A stretch of 64,000 nt of DNA from Stemphylium vesicarium (GCA_004380135.1 QXCR01000002.1:910406-974405); one strand, 5' to 3'. Counted from the first letter of the stretch, positions 42,726 to 53,280 are shown. Made by a program: numbers and translations. The notes: generated by a model not told the origin, from the letters alone.

Positions 42726-43667
42726 ATGCCTTCACGTGCGAATACAGCATCAAAGATCAACTGTTCACGATTCTATTTTGAATGGAAAGGGCATCCTATC
42801 AGTGACCTGAAAAGGTTCCGCGACATCGCACTAGCTGAGAGGCCCGGCAAGCCGATTATCTATCTTGCTGGTGACTCCTCCCTGGACAACAAATATTGGG
42901 TTGATAGAGTCTGTCAAGAAGGTTCCGAAGACGTACCGAAAGTCTATGAGAAGATGTTCAATGGAGCCATCGCCCCGAAACCTGACGTCGCGTTTTGGAT
43001 GAATCATTTGCTCAAAGATCGCGCAACGTGCATCAATACAGCCTTGGAAGAGTCCATGCTACGGGAGCGCGATGGCAGATTACTCCCTCATGACGAGTTC
43101 ATCCGCGACAACATTCGGGAAAATGACATTCTGATCGTCAGCATCGGAGCCAACGATGTCGTCCTCAAGCCTCAACTAGCTACCATTCTTCACATGCTGC
43201 TACTCGCGTGGCTTACACCCCGCAAGTTCCTCGAAAGCGAGATTGCATGGTCCCTGCGACACTTTAAACATGTTTTCGGCAGAAAAATACAACAGTACAT
43301 TGCACGTCTCACAGCTAAGACCAAGCCACGCGCCGTGGTTCCATGTATGATTTACTTCCCTCTGGAAGATGGACTAGGACAGACGAGCTGGCCTGACGTC
43401 CAGCTCAAAGCCCTCGGGTACAATTCCTATCCGAATCAACTACAAGCTGCGGTACGAGCTATGTACAGGATCGCAACAAAGAAGATTCAAATTGACGGCA
43501 CAGAAGTGGTGCCATGTGCGCTGTTTGAGGTGTTAAATGGGAAGAGGGTGGAAGAGTACACAGCGAGAGTAGAGCCGAATGGCGAAGGTGGAAAAAAGAT
43601 GGCGGAAAGATTCATGGACTTGATGGAGAGTTTTCTGGATCACGACATCGAAGGGCGATTGAAATGA
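42726..43667 (+). CDS. SGNH-hydrolase-like protein, 313 residues
   Basis: Start chosen at ATG 42726 (MPSRANTASK); the upstream open frame has no ATG. The sequence carries two SGNH/GDSL landmarks: block I in IIYLAGDSSLDNKYW (GDSS at residues 49-52, with the nucleophile Ser) and block III in ILIVSIGANDVVL (GAND at 141-144, oxyanion Asn). The final block with catalytic Asp and His is less clear. The C-terminal segment reads EYTARVEPNGEGGKKMAERF, where a D-x-x-H is not obvious, so the enzyme may be degenerate. No signal peptide, therefore probably cytosolic. Possible roles include esterase or lipase activity. It sits between transposon debris and decayed genes but is itself intact. Confidence 0.7.
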   Translation: MPSRANTASKINCSRFYFEWKGHPISDLKRFRDIALAERPGKPIIYLAGDSSLDNKYWVDRVCQEGSEDVPKVYEKMFNGAIAPKPDVAFWMNHLLKDRATCINTALEESMLRERDGRLLPHDEFIRDNIRENDILIVSIGANDVVLKPQLATILHMLLLAWLTPRKFLESEIAWSLRHFKHVFGRKIQQYIARLTAKTKPRAVVPCMIYFPLEDGLGQTSWPDVQLKALGYNSYPNQLQAAVRAMYRIATKKIQIDGTEVVPCALFEVLNGKRVEEYTARVEPNGEGGKKMAERFMDLMESFLDHDIEGRLK

Positions 43668-44264
43668 TTGGGCTTCGGGCCAAAGCCAACTCACGAAACG
43701 CAGCTAAGCTTATGCCCTGGTAACTGCCTGACACATATACCCAGTGATGATAATTTTCCTTGGCTTGGCCTTCCTACTTCAAATCGTTAAGATACCTGTA
43801 TAATGGTGGTACAGATTTGCTTCGATGAACCCTGGACCATTGAAACGACTACGCGACCCATACATTTCCTTTTTCGTCATGCAGTAAAACGCATGACTTG
43901 TTGCTTCCAGATTTTCTTCTATGTTCCGACCGATCGTTTCGATCGTGGGAAATATTTCCATCGCCCGCAACGCTGGGCTTTAACCAATTTGGTTTCTCGC
44001 TCGGTGCGGAAGCGGGGAACAGCAAAACAAAAGCAGTCTGCATTGAGTGGGCTGGCATTGAATAAGAGAGCACTAGTATCGTTTCCGGATTTGAAATCCG
44101 AGGATTCTTTGTCGCGTTTCGTTCTTTGTATGCGGCTAACCTTTGTTGGGGCAGCGCGCGTCTTTGTGCGTGGAGCGCTCATATCATATAACAGCAACGT
44201 AAACATACTTCATTTCTCAACCTCAGATTTCTGCTTACTGATCCTGGGAAAAGAGCTAGAAGAC
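43668..44264. other. Intergenic, 0.6 kb
   Basis: The open frame here (from 43803) runs into the next gene but has no ATG-led coding character before 44265. No other feature. Confidence 0.5.
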
Positions 44265-44747
44265 ATGACTTTGATCGAAACATCCCCAAAACCCCCCGTC
44301 GTGCGACGCAGGTTGAACGCGCCGCCAGATACACAAGATACATTTCTATTCTGTGTCGCAGCTGTGACCGCTTTCATATTTGGTGTGCTCTTTACCAAAT
44401 GGTGGGGGAGTGGAGACATATAGCTTATGATAGCGCATAACCACAGCAATACCCATCACAATCTGCAAGCCATCTACGACATTACAAACAACATAGCGAA
44501 TGCAGTACTCAACATTGAGAAAAGGCTTCACGAAGTATTTGGAGCCTTTACTGTTGCGAAAGCCTCCCTAGGAAAGAGTTTGAAGGACATGCGCGCGCTT
44601 ACGAAGAGACTTCACAAGCTTACTACCATCATTGAAGTGAAAATTGACCACATTCATGGAGAAAAACATAGGGGGTATCGATCCAACGGAGACTGTAGAA
44701 TGGCGTGGCCCCACACAAAAACTCTTAGATTGGGACGAAACGGATGA
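44265..44747 (+). pseudogene. Small membrane-anchored helical protein with one in-frame TAG
   Basis: ATG 44265 opens MTLIETSPKPPVVRRRLNAP, then one strongly hydrophobic helix (FLFCVAAVTAFIFGVLF, about residues 29-45) followed by TKWWGSGDI. TAG 44421-44423 then interrupts the frame. The same frame continues to TGA 44745 as a helical domain (HNLQAIYDITNNIANAVLNI, then SLGKSLKDMRALTKRLHK). The continuation is coherent, so the TAG probably arose by C-to-T change of CAG. It could still be expressed as a 52-residue membrane peptide. The coiled-coil pseudogene starts four bases downstream. Confidence 0.5.
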
Positions 44748-44751
44748 CTAA

Positions 44752-47686
44752 ATGGATGCCGACAGTGCATCCACGTCTCAAGGCTCTGACCAGGGGCAAG
44801 ACAGCACCTCTCGCCCTCACTTCTCGGTTGTTCGTTATCATAGCGGGAAGCCAGGGCCCGTTAGAGATGGTCCAAAGAGTGCGCAGCCAGACTTCGATGC
44901 TAAGATATTGAAGCTCAAGATCCAATACGAAGAACGGATTGCGACACTCGAGAAAGAGAAGAAAACGTCGGAGACATCAAATGCGAAGGGTGAAGAGGAT
45001 GACAAGCCCATGCGGGACATCGAAAGCCTGCAGAAAAAGGAAGCAGAATACCGCCACCGCATCACCGATCTCATCGCGAAGGTGAACAACAAAGATGTCA
45101 AGATGAAGGAAGCGTACAAGCACCTAGAAGAACAGCGTAGACTATTGAACAAAGAGCGTCAACCCAATCAGCAGCTACAAACCCAGATTGAATCGAGTGA
45201 TTTTCAAATCAAGGACGTTAGGACTCAGCTGGAAGCGAAGGATAAAGAGCTACAAACGACCAAGGCCCAGTTGAACTAGAAGACAGAAGAGCTACGGGAA
45301 ATTCAAGAGGGACTGGAAGCAATGGATGACGAGCGGGTAACGAATATGCAAAAAGAGATAGATGCAGCTTGTTCCCAGATAGAGGATCTCACGCTCCAAC
45401 TGGAAGCAAAGAATATGGAATTGCAAAAGACGAAAGACGACCTGAATGAGAGAATTGATGAGCTGCAATCAACCAAAGAGAGCCTTCAGAACAGGAGTAA
45501 AGAGCTGCAAGAGACAAGGGACAACTAAGAGACAACGATCAAGACGCTACAAGCAACTCAACATGAGCTGCGAGCAAGGCGAAAGGAATTACAGGTAACT
45601 AAGGAGAAGTCGCAAGTAGCGACCGAGGACATAAAAGGAATGCAAGATCAGTTAAATCGAACAATGAATGAGGTAGAATCGAAGAACAGTGCGCTGAAAA
45701 AAGGGGAGAAGAGCTGCGAAAAACGAAGAAGCAGCTCAAGAAAGCGGAAGAGGAGATGGATGGGATGAGGGAAGGATTGGAAGACGTTAAAGGGAGACTG
45801 ATCACTACAGAGAAGGACCTCGAAAGAAAGTCAAAGAACCTATATGAAAGGCACGTGGACCTAGAAGGAATGACTAAGGACCTGGAAAAGGCGAACACGG
45901 AGCTTGCCGCAAAGGAAGATGAGAAAGAAGGCATTAAAAGGGATCTGGAAGATACAAATGGGAAGCTTCAAAAGGCAGAGAAGGAGCTTGAAGGAACGAA
46001 AAAGAGGCTGGAACAGATGAAGAACGGTCGGGATGAAACGAACGAGAGCCTGTAGAAAGTGAAGGAGGACCTACAGGCGAAAGAGAAGGAGCTAGAACGC
46101 AGTCGAGCTCAGAAAGTAAAGGCCGCCGAGCTCCAGAATCTCTTGCAAATTTTGCAAGCTGAATTGGACACACAAAAGAAGGCGGTCGAGTCGCAGCGTG
46201 CCGACGCGAAAGCTACCCACGAGAAAATCGCAGACATAAAAACTAAGACGAACACGTCCGATGCCAAACATGATACAATGAGGAGCAATCAAAAACTTCT
46301 ATAACAAGAGTTGACTGTGCGCAAGGCTGAAATGGGCAGGTTGAAAAAACGTTATAACGGTGACGAAGAGCAACCTGGTATGCCAACTGAGTTGGCTAGC
46401 GTACATTAGCAGATGGCAGCTTTGAGACAGGAGATTGATCTCGCCAAGAAAGCTGCTCATGGTTCACAGAAGCAATTGGGATCCTTGAATGCTAAACAGA
46501 AGCACCCGGTCTCGAGCCAATAAAAAAAGAGCAAGACGAGCACCCGGATGGCAAAGGAAAAGATCCGGAGATCATGCCAGAAATCACAGAGACAATCTCG
46601 GATCCTTCGGCCGAAAAGACTGGAGACGCCAGAGATGTCGCTAAAGGCTCTGAGAATGAAGATTTCGAGATGATCGATGCAGCAATAGCAAAAGAGAAAG
46701 GCAACAGCCCTGAATCCCAACCGAATCCTGAATTCGAAGCAATGCCAGCCGACCAAGATCTCGAACAATCGGAACACCTCGCAGGTATGAGCTATTCCTC
46801 CAGACGTTGGTCCGATGATGACATTGACGACCCTGATGATCTTGAACAAGTGGAACAAGTAGATAAAGCGTCTCAAGAGAGATCGCGAGCAGACAAGCAA
46901 AGGAAAACACGGACAGAGAGTGCCACTCCACAAACGCCCGCCACAAAATCGAGTGAAGATGATATTGCACGAGATTCTGCTTAGCCGCAGAAGCACCAGC
47001 CCAAGATGCCAAATGATGGGAAGACTCCCAACACGCAAGATGAAGATCCCGCAGATTCCTCACTGAAAACGGTCTTTGCAGCATGCAAAGGTTGCAAGAA
47101 GACGGTGACGGTCGAGATTTTAGAGTCCAGTTATGATTCCCAAAAGCCTGACTGGAAAAAGCGCTACCAATAGCCAGAATGTACTAGTGAGGCTGCGACC
47201 ACGATCACACCGAATCCTCAAGCTTTTTCACGATCTGCTGAGTCCGAGTCTGAGCGCACAGCTGAGTAGGAATCTGTACCTGCGCCCACGCCCGTACCCG
47301 GTGCGACCCCATCTCCCACAGCTCATGCAGAGGGAGAATGGACCCAAGATCCCCACCCCTCAGACGCGAATGACATTAAAGACTGTTCAGCTTGCGGCGC
47401 ATGGCTTCCATTCGTTGAAGGCGACTCCATCAGTAGGAACGAGTTCGACAAACACGTCTTCGCCTGCAAGAGGAAAAACATACCGTGCGAGAACCCAGGG
47501 TGCGACAAGTACATGACACTTGACCACCTCCACAACGAGCACAAGCACAGATGTAACAACAAAACAAGGGAAGCCGGGCGGATACCTTTCTCAGACGCCG
47601 TCGCTGAGAGACATGCTGATATGCTGACATGCAGAGTCGGTCAGGAGCGTCCACACCAGCGACAGTGCCTCGCGGACAGCCTTTGA
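44752..47686 (+). pseudogene. Long coiled-coil protein with C-terminal Cys/His modules, eight in-frame stops and frameshifts
   Basis: Starts MDADSASTSQGSDQGQDST. From about 44900 to 46500 it is an almost continuous heptad-rich coiled coil (KILKLKIQYEERIATLEKEK). In-frame stops lie at 45277 (TAG), 45526 (TAA), 46053 (TAG), 46302 (TAA), 46407 (TAG), 46982 (TAG), 47171 (TAG) and 47267 (TAG). Coherent coding resumes in the same frame after each. One frameshift falls in the A6G4 run near 45703 and one near 46490. An acidic part (46520-46980) is followed by two modules. Module 1 is CKGC at 47084-47095, with DWKKR where DW..H is expected. Module 2 is CSAC at 47384-47395, with EFDKH then a Cys. RNA, cytoskeletal or nuclear roles cannot be separated. 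Decay is the simplest reading. Confidence 0.7.
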
Positions 47687-48291
47687 TCTTTTCTGACAGA
47701 AGCAACACTCCTGGGAGCTCGACTCCTGCTTCACCATTTGAGTTGAACCATCAGAGCATTGAACCGCCGACACCAGATTCGCCACTGAATGTGCCGAGAA
47801 GGCCTTCTAGCAAGACTTCTTATCACTTTGGACGATCACCAACGCCGGGTTCGCGATGCCAAAGCCCGAGCTTTCAGTCGATGGCTGCAAGGTCTACTTC
47901 GCCTAGCTCTGGCCCGGTCAGCCCTTCAACGCCACAGCACCCGGCCCGACTCCATCCTCAGAGTAATTTCAAGTTGGGAAAGGGCCATTCTCACTATAAC
48001 AGGGCTGAGGACACAGGCTATATCGACGCTTTGTGTCAGACATGCCACAAACGTGTCCAGTCACCGTTCTACGAGTCTGGGGATGATAAGATGAATCTGG
48101 ATTGGGATAAGCATGTGGCTAATGACAGTGTGGTGAACGAGGACGAAGGGCAGGATGGTGAGCAGGCGTCGCCGAATACCGGAGGTGATGGCACAGGCGA
48201 TATGAGAGACAGTCAGAGGGGTGGATGGCGTGGATGGCGTGGCGGGAATGACCGTGGAGGGAGAGGCGGTGGAAGGGGCAGGGGACGGTAA
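47629..48291 (+). CDS. Ser/Pro-rich protein with a C-x2-C-x22-H module and RGG tail; intact frame, probably the 3' part of the preceding gene
   Basis: Open frame of 220 residues from ATG 47629 to TAA near 48291, overlapping the end of the preceding frame in a different phase. A TGCTGACATGCAG sequence ending near 47634 looks like an intron branch and acceptor, so this may be the last exon of the coiled-coil gene, although the phases do not match perfectly. Residues 1-115 are Ser/Pro/Thr-rich (STPASPFELNHQSIEPPTPD). The module is ALCQTCHKRVQSP followed by LDWDKH (48034-48114). The tail is Gly/Arg-rich (GGWRGWRGGNDRGGRGGGRG), typical of RGG-type RNA-binding segments. No named family. Confidence 0.45.
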   Translation: MQSRSGASTPATVPRGQPLIFSDRSNTPGSSTPASPFELNHQSIEPPTPDSPLNVPRRPSSKTSYHFGRSPTPGSRCQSPSFQSMAARSTSPSSGPVSPSTPQHPARLHPQSNFKLGKGHSHYNRAEDTGYIDALCQTCHKRVQSPFYESGDDKMNLDWDKHVANDSVVNEDEGQDGEQASPNTGGDGTGDMRDSQRGGWRGWRGGNDRGGRGGGRGRGR

Positions 48292-48471
48292 CAAGGAAAA
48301 GAAAGGGGAGGGGTTAGAAGAGGTGGTAGAACAGCGGTAGGACATTTTGATAGAGAGGTAGAATAGGCGTCAAAAGTTTTACAGAGTAACGATGCATTAG
48401 AAATACCATTCATTACTCACCAAAAATTGCTTAAAGATGGGAGCTTGAGAAGAATCTGACATGATGCCATA

Positions 48472-48783
48472 CTACGCCTCGCGCTTCCTCTGCTGTTCTC
48501 TTCTTTCAGAGTCAGCCTTGAGGTCCACGACTCTAATTGACAGCACTGCAGCAGACTCCCGGTACTCTTTAGGTCTGGCTCTACGATCGCTCAGCTCTTG
48601 CTTTAAGTCTTCCAACTGTTTCTTACGGCTTGCATATCATTCGTCAAGCTCAGCAACAGTTTCCCGAGGGGTTGGTTGATCGTTAGAGGCGGTCGCACGG
48701 TTGGCTGTTCCTGTGGGCTCTGGTGAAAGGTTAGTCGTATCTTCAGCGGTCGTAGCATTCTCTCGCTTGTGATTATCTGTCAT
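48472..48783 (-). pseudogene. Small coiled-coil ORF interrupted by TGA
   Basis: Minus-strand ATG 48783 opens MTDNHKRENATTAEDTTN. Codon 49 is TGA (48639-48637), after which the same frame continues as a charged helix (KKQLEDLKQELSDRRARP) to TAG 48474-48472. A CGA-to-TGA change would explain the break. It may be a fragment of the coiled-coil family nearby. Low complexity limits certainty. Confidence 0.35.
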
Positions 48784-49071
48784 GCTTGAGGGTGTCTTGT
48801 AATAGTGAAGATTTGGTATTTGTTTCGAAAACGTGGTTCGGTAATGTAGTGATTGGACTAATCGGCCGTATTGTAAAATTATTCCGGATGTGAGGGAGCA
48901 ATCGACAAACGTGTTTGATTTGGAACGTTATGAGCTGTGGTTCTCGAGGGGAGGAATTTCCGAGAACACAGGATCTTTTTATGTGAACAATATACGGACA
49001 ATGTCTCTCATTCACTCGGCCCATCCCTTCACCGTATTCGAACCGTGCCTGGCCTAACCTTCTTTCTTTAA

Positions 49072-49709
49072 GCTTTCATCGAGTCAAGCTTAGCGATTCA
49101 TCAACATGATAAAAAACAACTCAACCCAGCATATGCCAACCGCGTTGCGCGAGGTAAACAAGAAGACTGCAAGAACCTGGATAGCTGTCGAGAACAATTC
49201 GTCAAATCGAACAACGATGCTTCCAAACATGATGGGATACATCGAAGCAAGGAGTCCATCAAGATGAACACGAACGCAGAGCTAAATGGGGCATTTGCAA
49301 ACTTTGCGGGCATATCGTACATGCTCGAATTAAATACGACGAATATGGCGTCCAGTACCTGGACTTTGCCGAACACTTCCAGACATACTGCCCCGCACTA
49401 AACGGTAATGTGACACTTGGGTCCGGCGTCAATTAGCAGCACACTAGTGGCATTCCCATCGCACAGGAGTTTTCAGAACCTACTCGCGGGGCCATATCAG
49501 AACCATCCTCCGGACGTATGGATCCTGGTCCGTACCCAGACATGACCGAACGACTAAAGGGCCATTTAAGCGAGCATCTTCGCGACTCCCCTCGAGGGTG
49601 GGTCAAGTTCCGAACTCCATGCTGCGAAAGCGAGCAGTCCAGGCCGACCATCATGGATGGTATACACTCCAGAGACGACAAGAAAGGGAAGGGCCAAGCA
49701 TCAAGATAG
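49072..49709 (+). pseudogene. Remnant of a Cys/His-module protein
   Basis: No ATG. A frame open from 49072 gives coherent protein (LNPAYANRVARGKQEDCKN, then DSCREQFVKSNNDASK). It shifts near 49258 into a second frame reading KWGICKLCGHIVHARIKYD, then LDFAEHFQTYC. That is C-x2-C-x22-H-x4-C, with cysteines at 49296 and 49302. TAG at 49434-49436 interrupts it, and the same frame continues (GHLSEHLRDSPRGWVKFR) to TAG near 49709. The module matches those in the 44752-48291 genes, so this is probably a truncated relative. Confidence 0.55.
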
Positions 49710-50934
49710 CTGAGGCGTTTAGCAGACATTGCGGTAAGCTGGTGTATGCGAGTTTAGTCTACCGTAATCCCCAAGGCACGTCCGCCAACTTGGATTTCGG
49801 TCCGCATTTGGGGTTTGACTGCCCCGAGGCTCCAGTGCGCATGACATGGATCGCTGCCTTGATGAAGGTATATGGCGTTATGTGAGGTTCCGGTTTACCA
49901 GGAGATCAGGTTTGCGAGCGAGGCAGCCTGTCAACGGTGCCCTGCGAGCCGGGGACCGCTCTGAATAGTTAGGGAAAGCCACCATCGTGACCGCTAGGGA
50001 GGGACCGGCGCTGGATGGGCGGGAAAGCTGGAAGCATGTGGAGTTAGGCTGGGCAACGAGACAATGTGATTAGGATCTTTCCCACGCCTGGCTTCTCATC
50101 AGTGGTCTCCAACGATATCTTTTCTAGATTTGCGTTAGTTGCTTTAGGATCGTGTCCGTGCTTTGATCCGAAAAGCAATAGTGACAACAACCAATTATCC
50201 AATGCGAGTTCAATCATCATGGCTAGGGGAAGCAGATGTTTTCTCACTTTCAATCATTACATCCACTACAAAACAGTCGCGTGTATGTGATGGATTGCCA
50301 TATACGAGTCGGTGGCAGGCGTCAAGAACGAGGAGTCGGGAAAGGGTGCGATAAGGATAGACATACCCCGCTAGCGCGAAAATGGCGTCTTGGCGTACCT
50401 TGCAGAATCAAGCACAAGTTGATGCGCCACGGCATGACCTCTCCACTCATCCGCCGCCCTCTCTGCCCTCCAACGCCGCAATCACCGACAGCGCAAGATC
50501 CACCTTCCTTTCTCATGTTACCGTGCCACCGAAAACCAGGCGGGCCACAGGGCCGCCCACTGTAGACCTTGTTTATCCGGGTGGCCGGTTGCTTGGTGTT
50601 TCTTGGCGAGGCCCAGCGTGCCTTGGGATGCTTGACACCTGCTGAATAGGGCAGCTCGTATGCGCATATCAATTAGGTCAATACGTGCCTCAATGGTACA
50701 TAAAAGGCAAAAATGCCTTGATACATAGGAGAGGTGCCCTTCTGCATTCGTCGCGTCTTTTGTACGACACGTTGTTGGGCGACCAAGCGGGAAAAGCCAA
50801 TAGCCTGCTACCGGCAAGAGTACACACCTCAAGTGCGACGACGTCATACGTGCACTTGGAGCTTCTTTGTGGTACCCAAATTCAGCCCTCTTCATTGAAA
50901 GGCTCTGCACCCTGCAAACGCATTCTTCATCGCC
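49710..50934. other. Intergenic, 1.2 kb, upstream of dpp4
   Basis: No supported gene. Short ORFs on both strands overlap. A TACATAAAAG box at about 50698 lies 235 bases before the peptidase start and could be TATA-like. Confidence 0.6.
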
Positions 50935-53280
50935 ATGCGTTCTTTCGCCCTTCTCGCGGCGGCATTGCCGTTGATTCAGGCAATTGATCCTCCGCGCATG
51001 CCACACCAGCCTCTCGGTAACGGTACCAAACTCCTCAGTTACAATGAGACTACCGATACCCCTGGCGCCTTGTCACCTTCTACCCGTTCATTCACATGGG
51101 TCGGAACTGGCGAAGATGGCGACTACATCTACACTGCCGCCTCTGGAGACTTTGTTTTCGAGAACGTCGCGACTGGCGAATCGTCGACTTTCATCTCCGC
51201 TGACCAAGTTCCAGAGGACTACTGGGACTTCTTCATCTCTCCAGATGCTAGCAAGGTCATGTGGGCTGTAAACTACACTAAGCAGTACCGCCACTCGTAC
51301 TTTGCCGACTACCTCATTATGGATGTTGAGACCGGAGAGTCCGTACCTTTGGACCCTGAGCAAGTCGGTGACATTCAGTACGCTGAATGGAGCCCCGTCT
51401 CCTCATCGCAAGTTGCTTTTGTAAAGGGGAACAACCTTTACATGCACACCAATGGCACCATCACTCAAATCACCGAAGATGGAGGCCCCGATTACTTCAA
51501 TGCCGTCCCCGACTGGGTTTACGAGGAGGAGATTTTCGGTGACCGATACACTCTTTGGTTCTCTCCCGATGGTACCAGGATTGCTTTCCTCAGCTTCAAC
51601 GAGACTGGCGTCGGTACATTCAGGATTCCCTACTACATCGAGGATGATGCCGAATACGTCCCTGTTTACCCCAATGAGCTTGAATTGCGCTACCCCAAGG
51701 TCGGCACCAAGAACCCAACCGTCGTAATGAACATGCTCGAAGTTGAGTCTGGAGAAGTCAGCAACATCCCGATCGACGCCTTCCCCGAAGACGATCTCGT
51801 GATCGGCGAGGTTGTCTGGCTTACCGAGGAGCACAGCACAGTCATCTACCGCGCCTACAACCGCGTTCAAGACATGGAGAAGTTGGTGACTGTTGACGTT
51901 GAGGCTGGCTCATCCAAGGTCACCCGCGAGCGTGATGGCACTGATGGATGGCTCGAGAACCTGATGCAGATCCGTTACATCGGAGCTGTTGAGACCGGAA
52001 ACGCGACTTACGGCAACGCCACTGAGTATTACATGGACCTTTCCGACATGAGCGGCTGGGCGCATATTTACCTTTTCCCAGTCAGCGGCGGTGAGCCCAT
52101 CGCCCTGACTTCCGGTGAATGGGAGGTCCTTTCCGTCCTCAAGGTCGATTACACCCGTGGCACGATCTACTACACTTCCACTGAGCACCACAGCGCGGAG
52201 TCTCACATTTACTCTGTCAGCTTCTCTGGCGAGAAGACTGCTCTTGTTGATGACAGCGAGACCGCTTTCTGGACTGGATCATTTTCGTCTGGCGGTTCTT
52301 ACTACGTCCTACGTTATGCCGGTCCCGATGTTCCATACCAAGAGTTGTACTCTATCAACTCCAGTGAGCCCATCCGCACGATCGTTAACAACACTGCGCT
52401 CTACGAGACCCTGCAGGAGTACAACCTCCCTAACATTACCTACCTCGACATGGAGCACCCCTCCGGCTACACCCTGGATGCCATGCTTCGTCTCCCGCCG
52501 AACTTCGATGCAAGCAAGAAGTACCCGCTCATCCTCCTCCCTTACGGCGGCCCCAACGCCAAGGAAGTGCAAAAGTCCTTCAACGCCCTAAACTGGAAAG
52601 CGTACATCGCCTCCGACCCCGAGCTCGAATACGTAACCCTCACGGTCGACAACCGGGGAACCGGCCGCAAAGGCCGCGCCTTCCGCTCACTCGTAACCTC
52701 CAACCTGGGCGAGCTCGAAGCGGAAGACCAAATCTGGGCAGCCAAAGAACTCGCTAAGAACTCCTGGATCGATAGCGAGCACATCGGCATCTGGGGCTGG
52801 TCCTACGGTGGGTACCTCAGTTCCAAAGTGGTCGAAGTCGGCGACCCCATCATCAGCTACGCCATGATCACCGCCCCGGTATCTGACTGGCGCTTCTACG
52901 ACTCCCTCTACACGGAACGCTACATGAAGACGCCCGACATCAACCCGGACGGCTACAACCGCAGCCGTGTGCACGACGCCACGGGCTTCAAGAACATCGC
53001 CGGCGGCGTCGTGATTCAGCACGGTACCGGTGACGACAATGTACACTTCCAAAACTCGGCCGCCCTTGTCGATTTGCTCATGGTGAACATGGTTAGTCCC
53101 GAGAAGATGCAGAATACGTTTTTCACGGATTCGGATCATAGCATTAATTTCCATAATAATGGCAAGTTTCTTTACAAGCAGCTTAGTAAGAAGTTGTACG
53201 AGGAGAAGGCGAGGGAGGGGGATAGCAAGGGGGGGCATCAGTGGAGTAAGAAGGGGCTGGCGAAGAGATGGTTTGGTTAA
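50935..53280 (+). CDS. dpp4: Secreted dipeptidyl-peptidase IV (S9B serine peptidase), 781 residues
   Basis: Extracellular exopeptidase that removes X-Pro or X-Ala dipeptides from peptide N-termini. ATG 50935 begins a signal peptide (MRSFALLAAALPLIQA, cleavage near residue 16). Residues 20-500 form the beta-propeller with many N-glycosylation sequons and the double-Glu site DWVYEEEIF, which binds the free amino terminus. The C-terminal alpha/beta-hydrolase domain has GWSYGGY with Ser623, the GTGDDNVHF loop with Asp701, and SDHSINF with His735. The spacings (78 and 34 residues) match the family. The C-terminus is Lys/Gly-rich. There is no membrane anchor, so it is the secreted form and not the vacuolar Dap2 type. 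Single exon. All catalytic residues are present. Confidence 0.96.
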   Translation: MRSFALLAAALPLIQAIDPPRMPHQPLGNGTKLLSYNETTDTPGALSPSTRSFTWVGTGEDGDYIYTAASGDFVFENVATGESSTFISADQVPEDYWDFFISPDASKVMWAVNYTKQYRHSYFADYLIMDVETGESVPLDPEQVGDIQYAEWSPVSSSQVAFVKGNNLYMHTNGTITQITEDGGPDYFNAVPDWVYEEEIFGDRYTLWFSPDGTRIAFLSFNETGVGTFRIPYYIEDDAEYVPVYPNELELRYPKVGTKNPTVVMNMLEVESGEVSNIPIDAFPEDDLVIGEVVWLTEEHSTVIYRAYNRVQDMEKLVTVDVEAGSSKVTRERDGTDGWLENLMQIRYIGAVETGNATYGNATEYYMDLSDMSGWAHIYLFPVSGGEPIALTSGEWEVLSVLKVDYTRGTIYYTSTEHHSAESHIYSVSFSGEKTALVDDSETAFWTGSFSSGGSYYVLRYAGPDVPYQELYSINSSEPIRTIVNNTALYETLQEYNLPNITYLDMEHPSGYTLDAMLRLPPNFDASKKYPLILLPYGGPNAKEVQKSFNALNWKAYIASDPELEYVTLTVDNRGTGRKGRAFRSLVTSNLGELEAEDQIWAAKELAKNSWIDSEHIGIWGWSYGGYLSSKVVEVGDPIISYAMITAPVSDWRFYDSLYTERYMKTPDINPDGYNRSRVHDATGFKNIAGGVVIQHGTGDDNVHFQNSAALVDLLMVNMVSPEKMQNTFFTDSDHSINFHNNGKFLYKQLSKKLYEEKAREGDSKGGHQWSKKGLAKRWFG

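Noticed and set aside
43803..44264. Upstream extension of the small membrane-protein frame
   Set aside because: Composition before ATG 44265 is not protein-like, and the downstream start gives a coherent anchor protein.
48461..48679. Plus-strand 72-codon frame antisense to the small coiled-coil ORF
   Set aside because: The minus strand gives a charged helical protein, while the plus strand is a Ser/Leu/Arg shadow.
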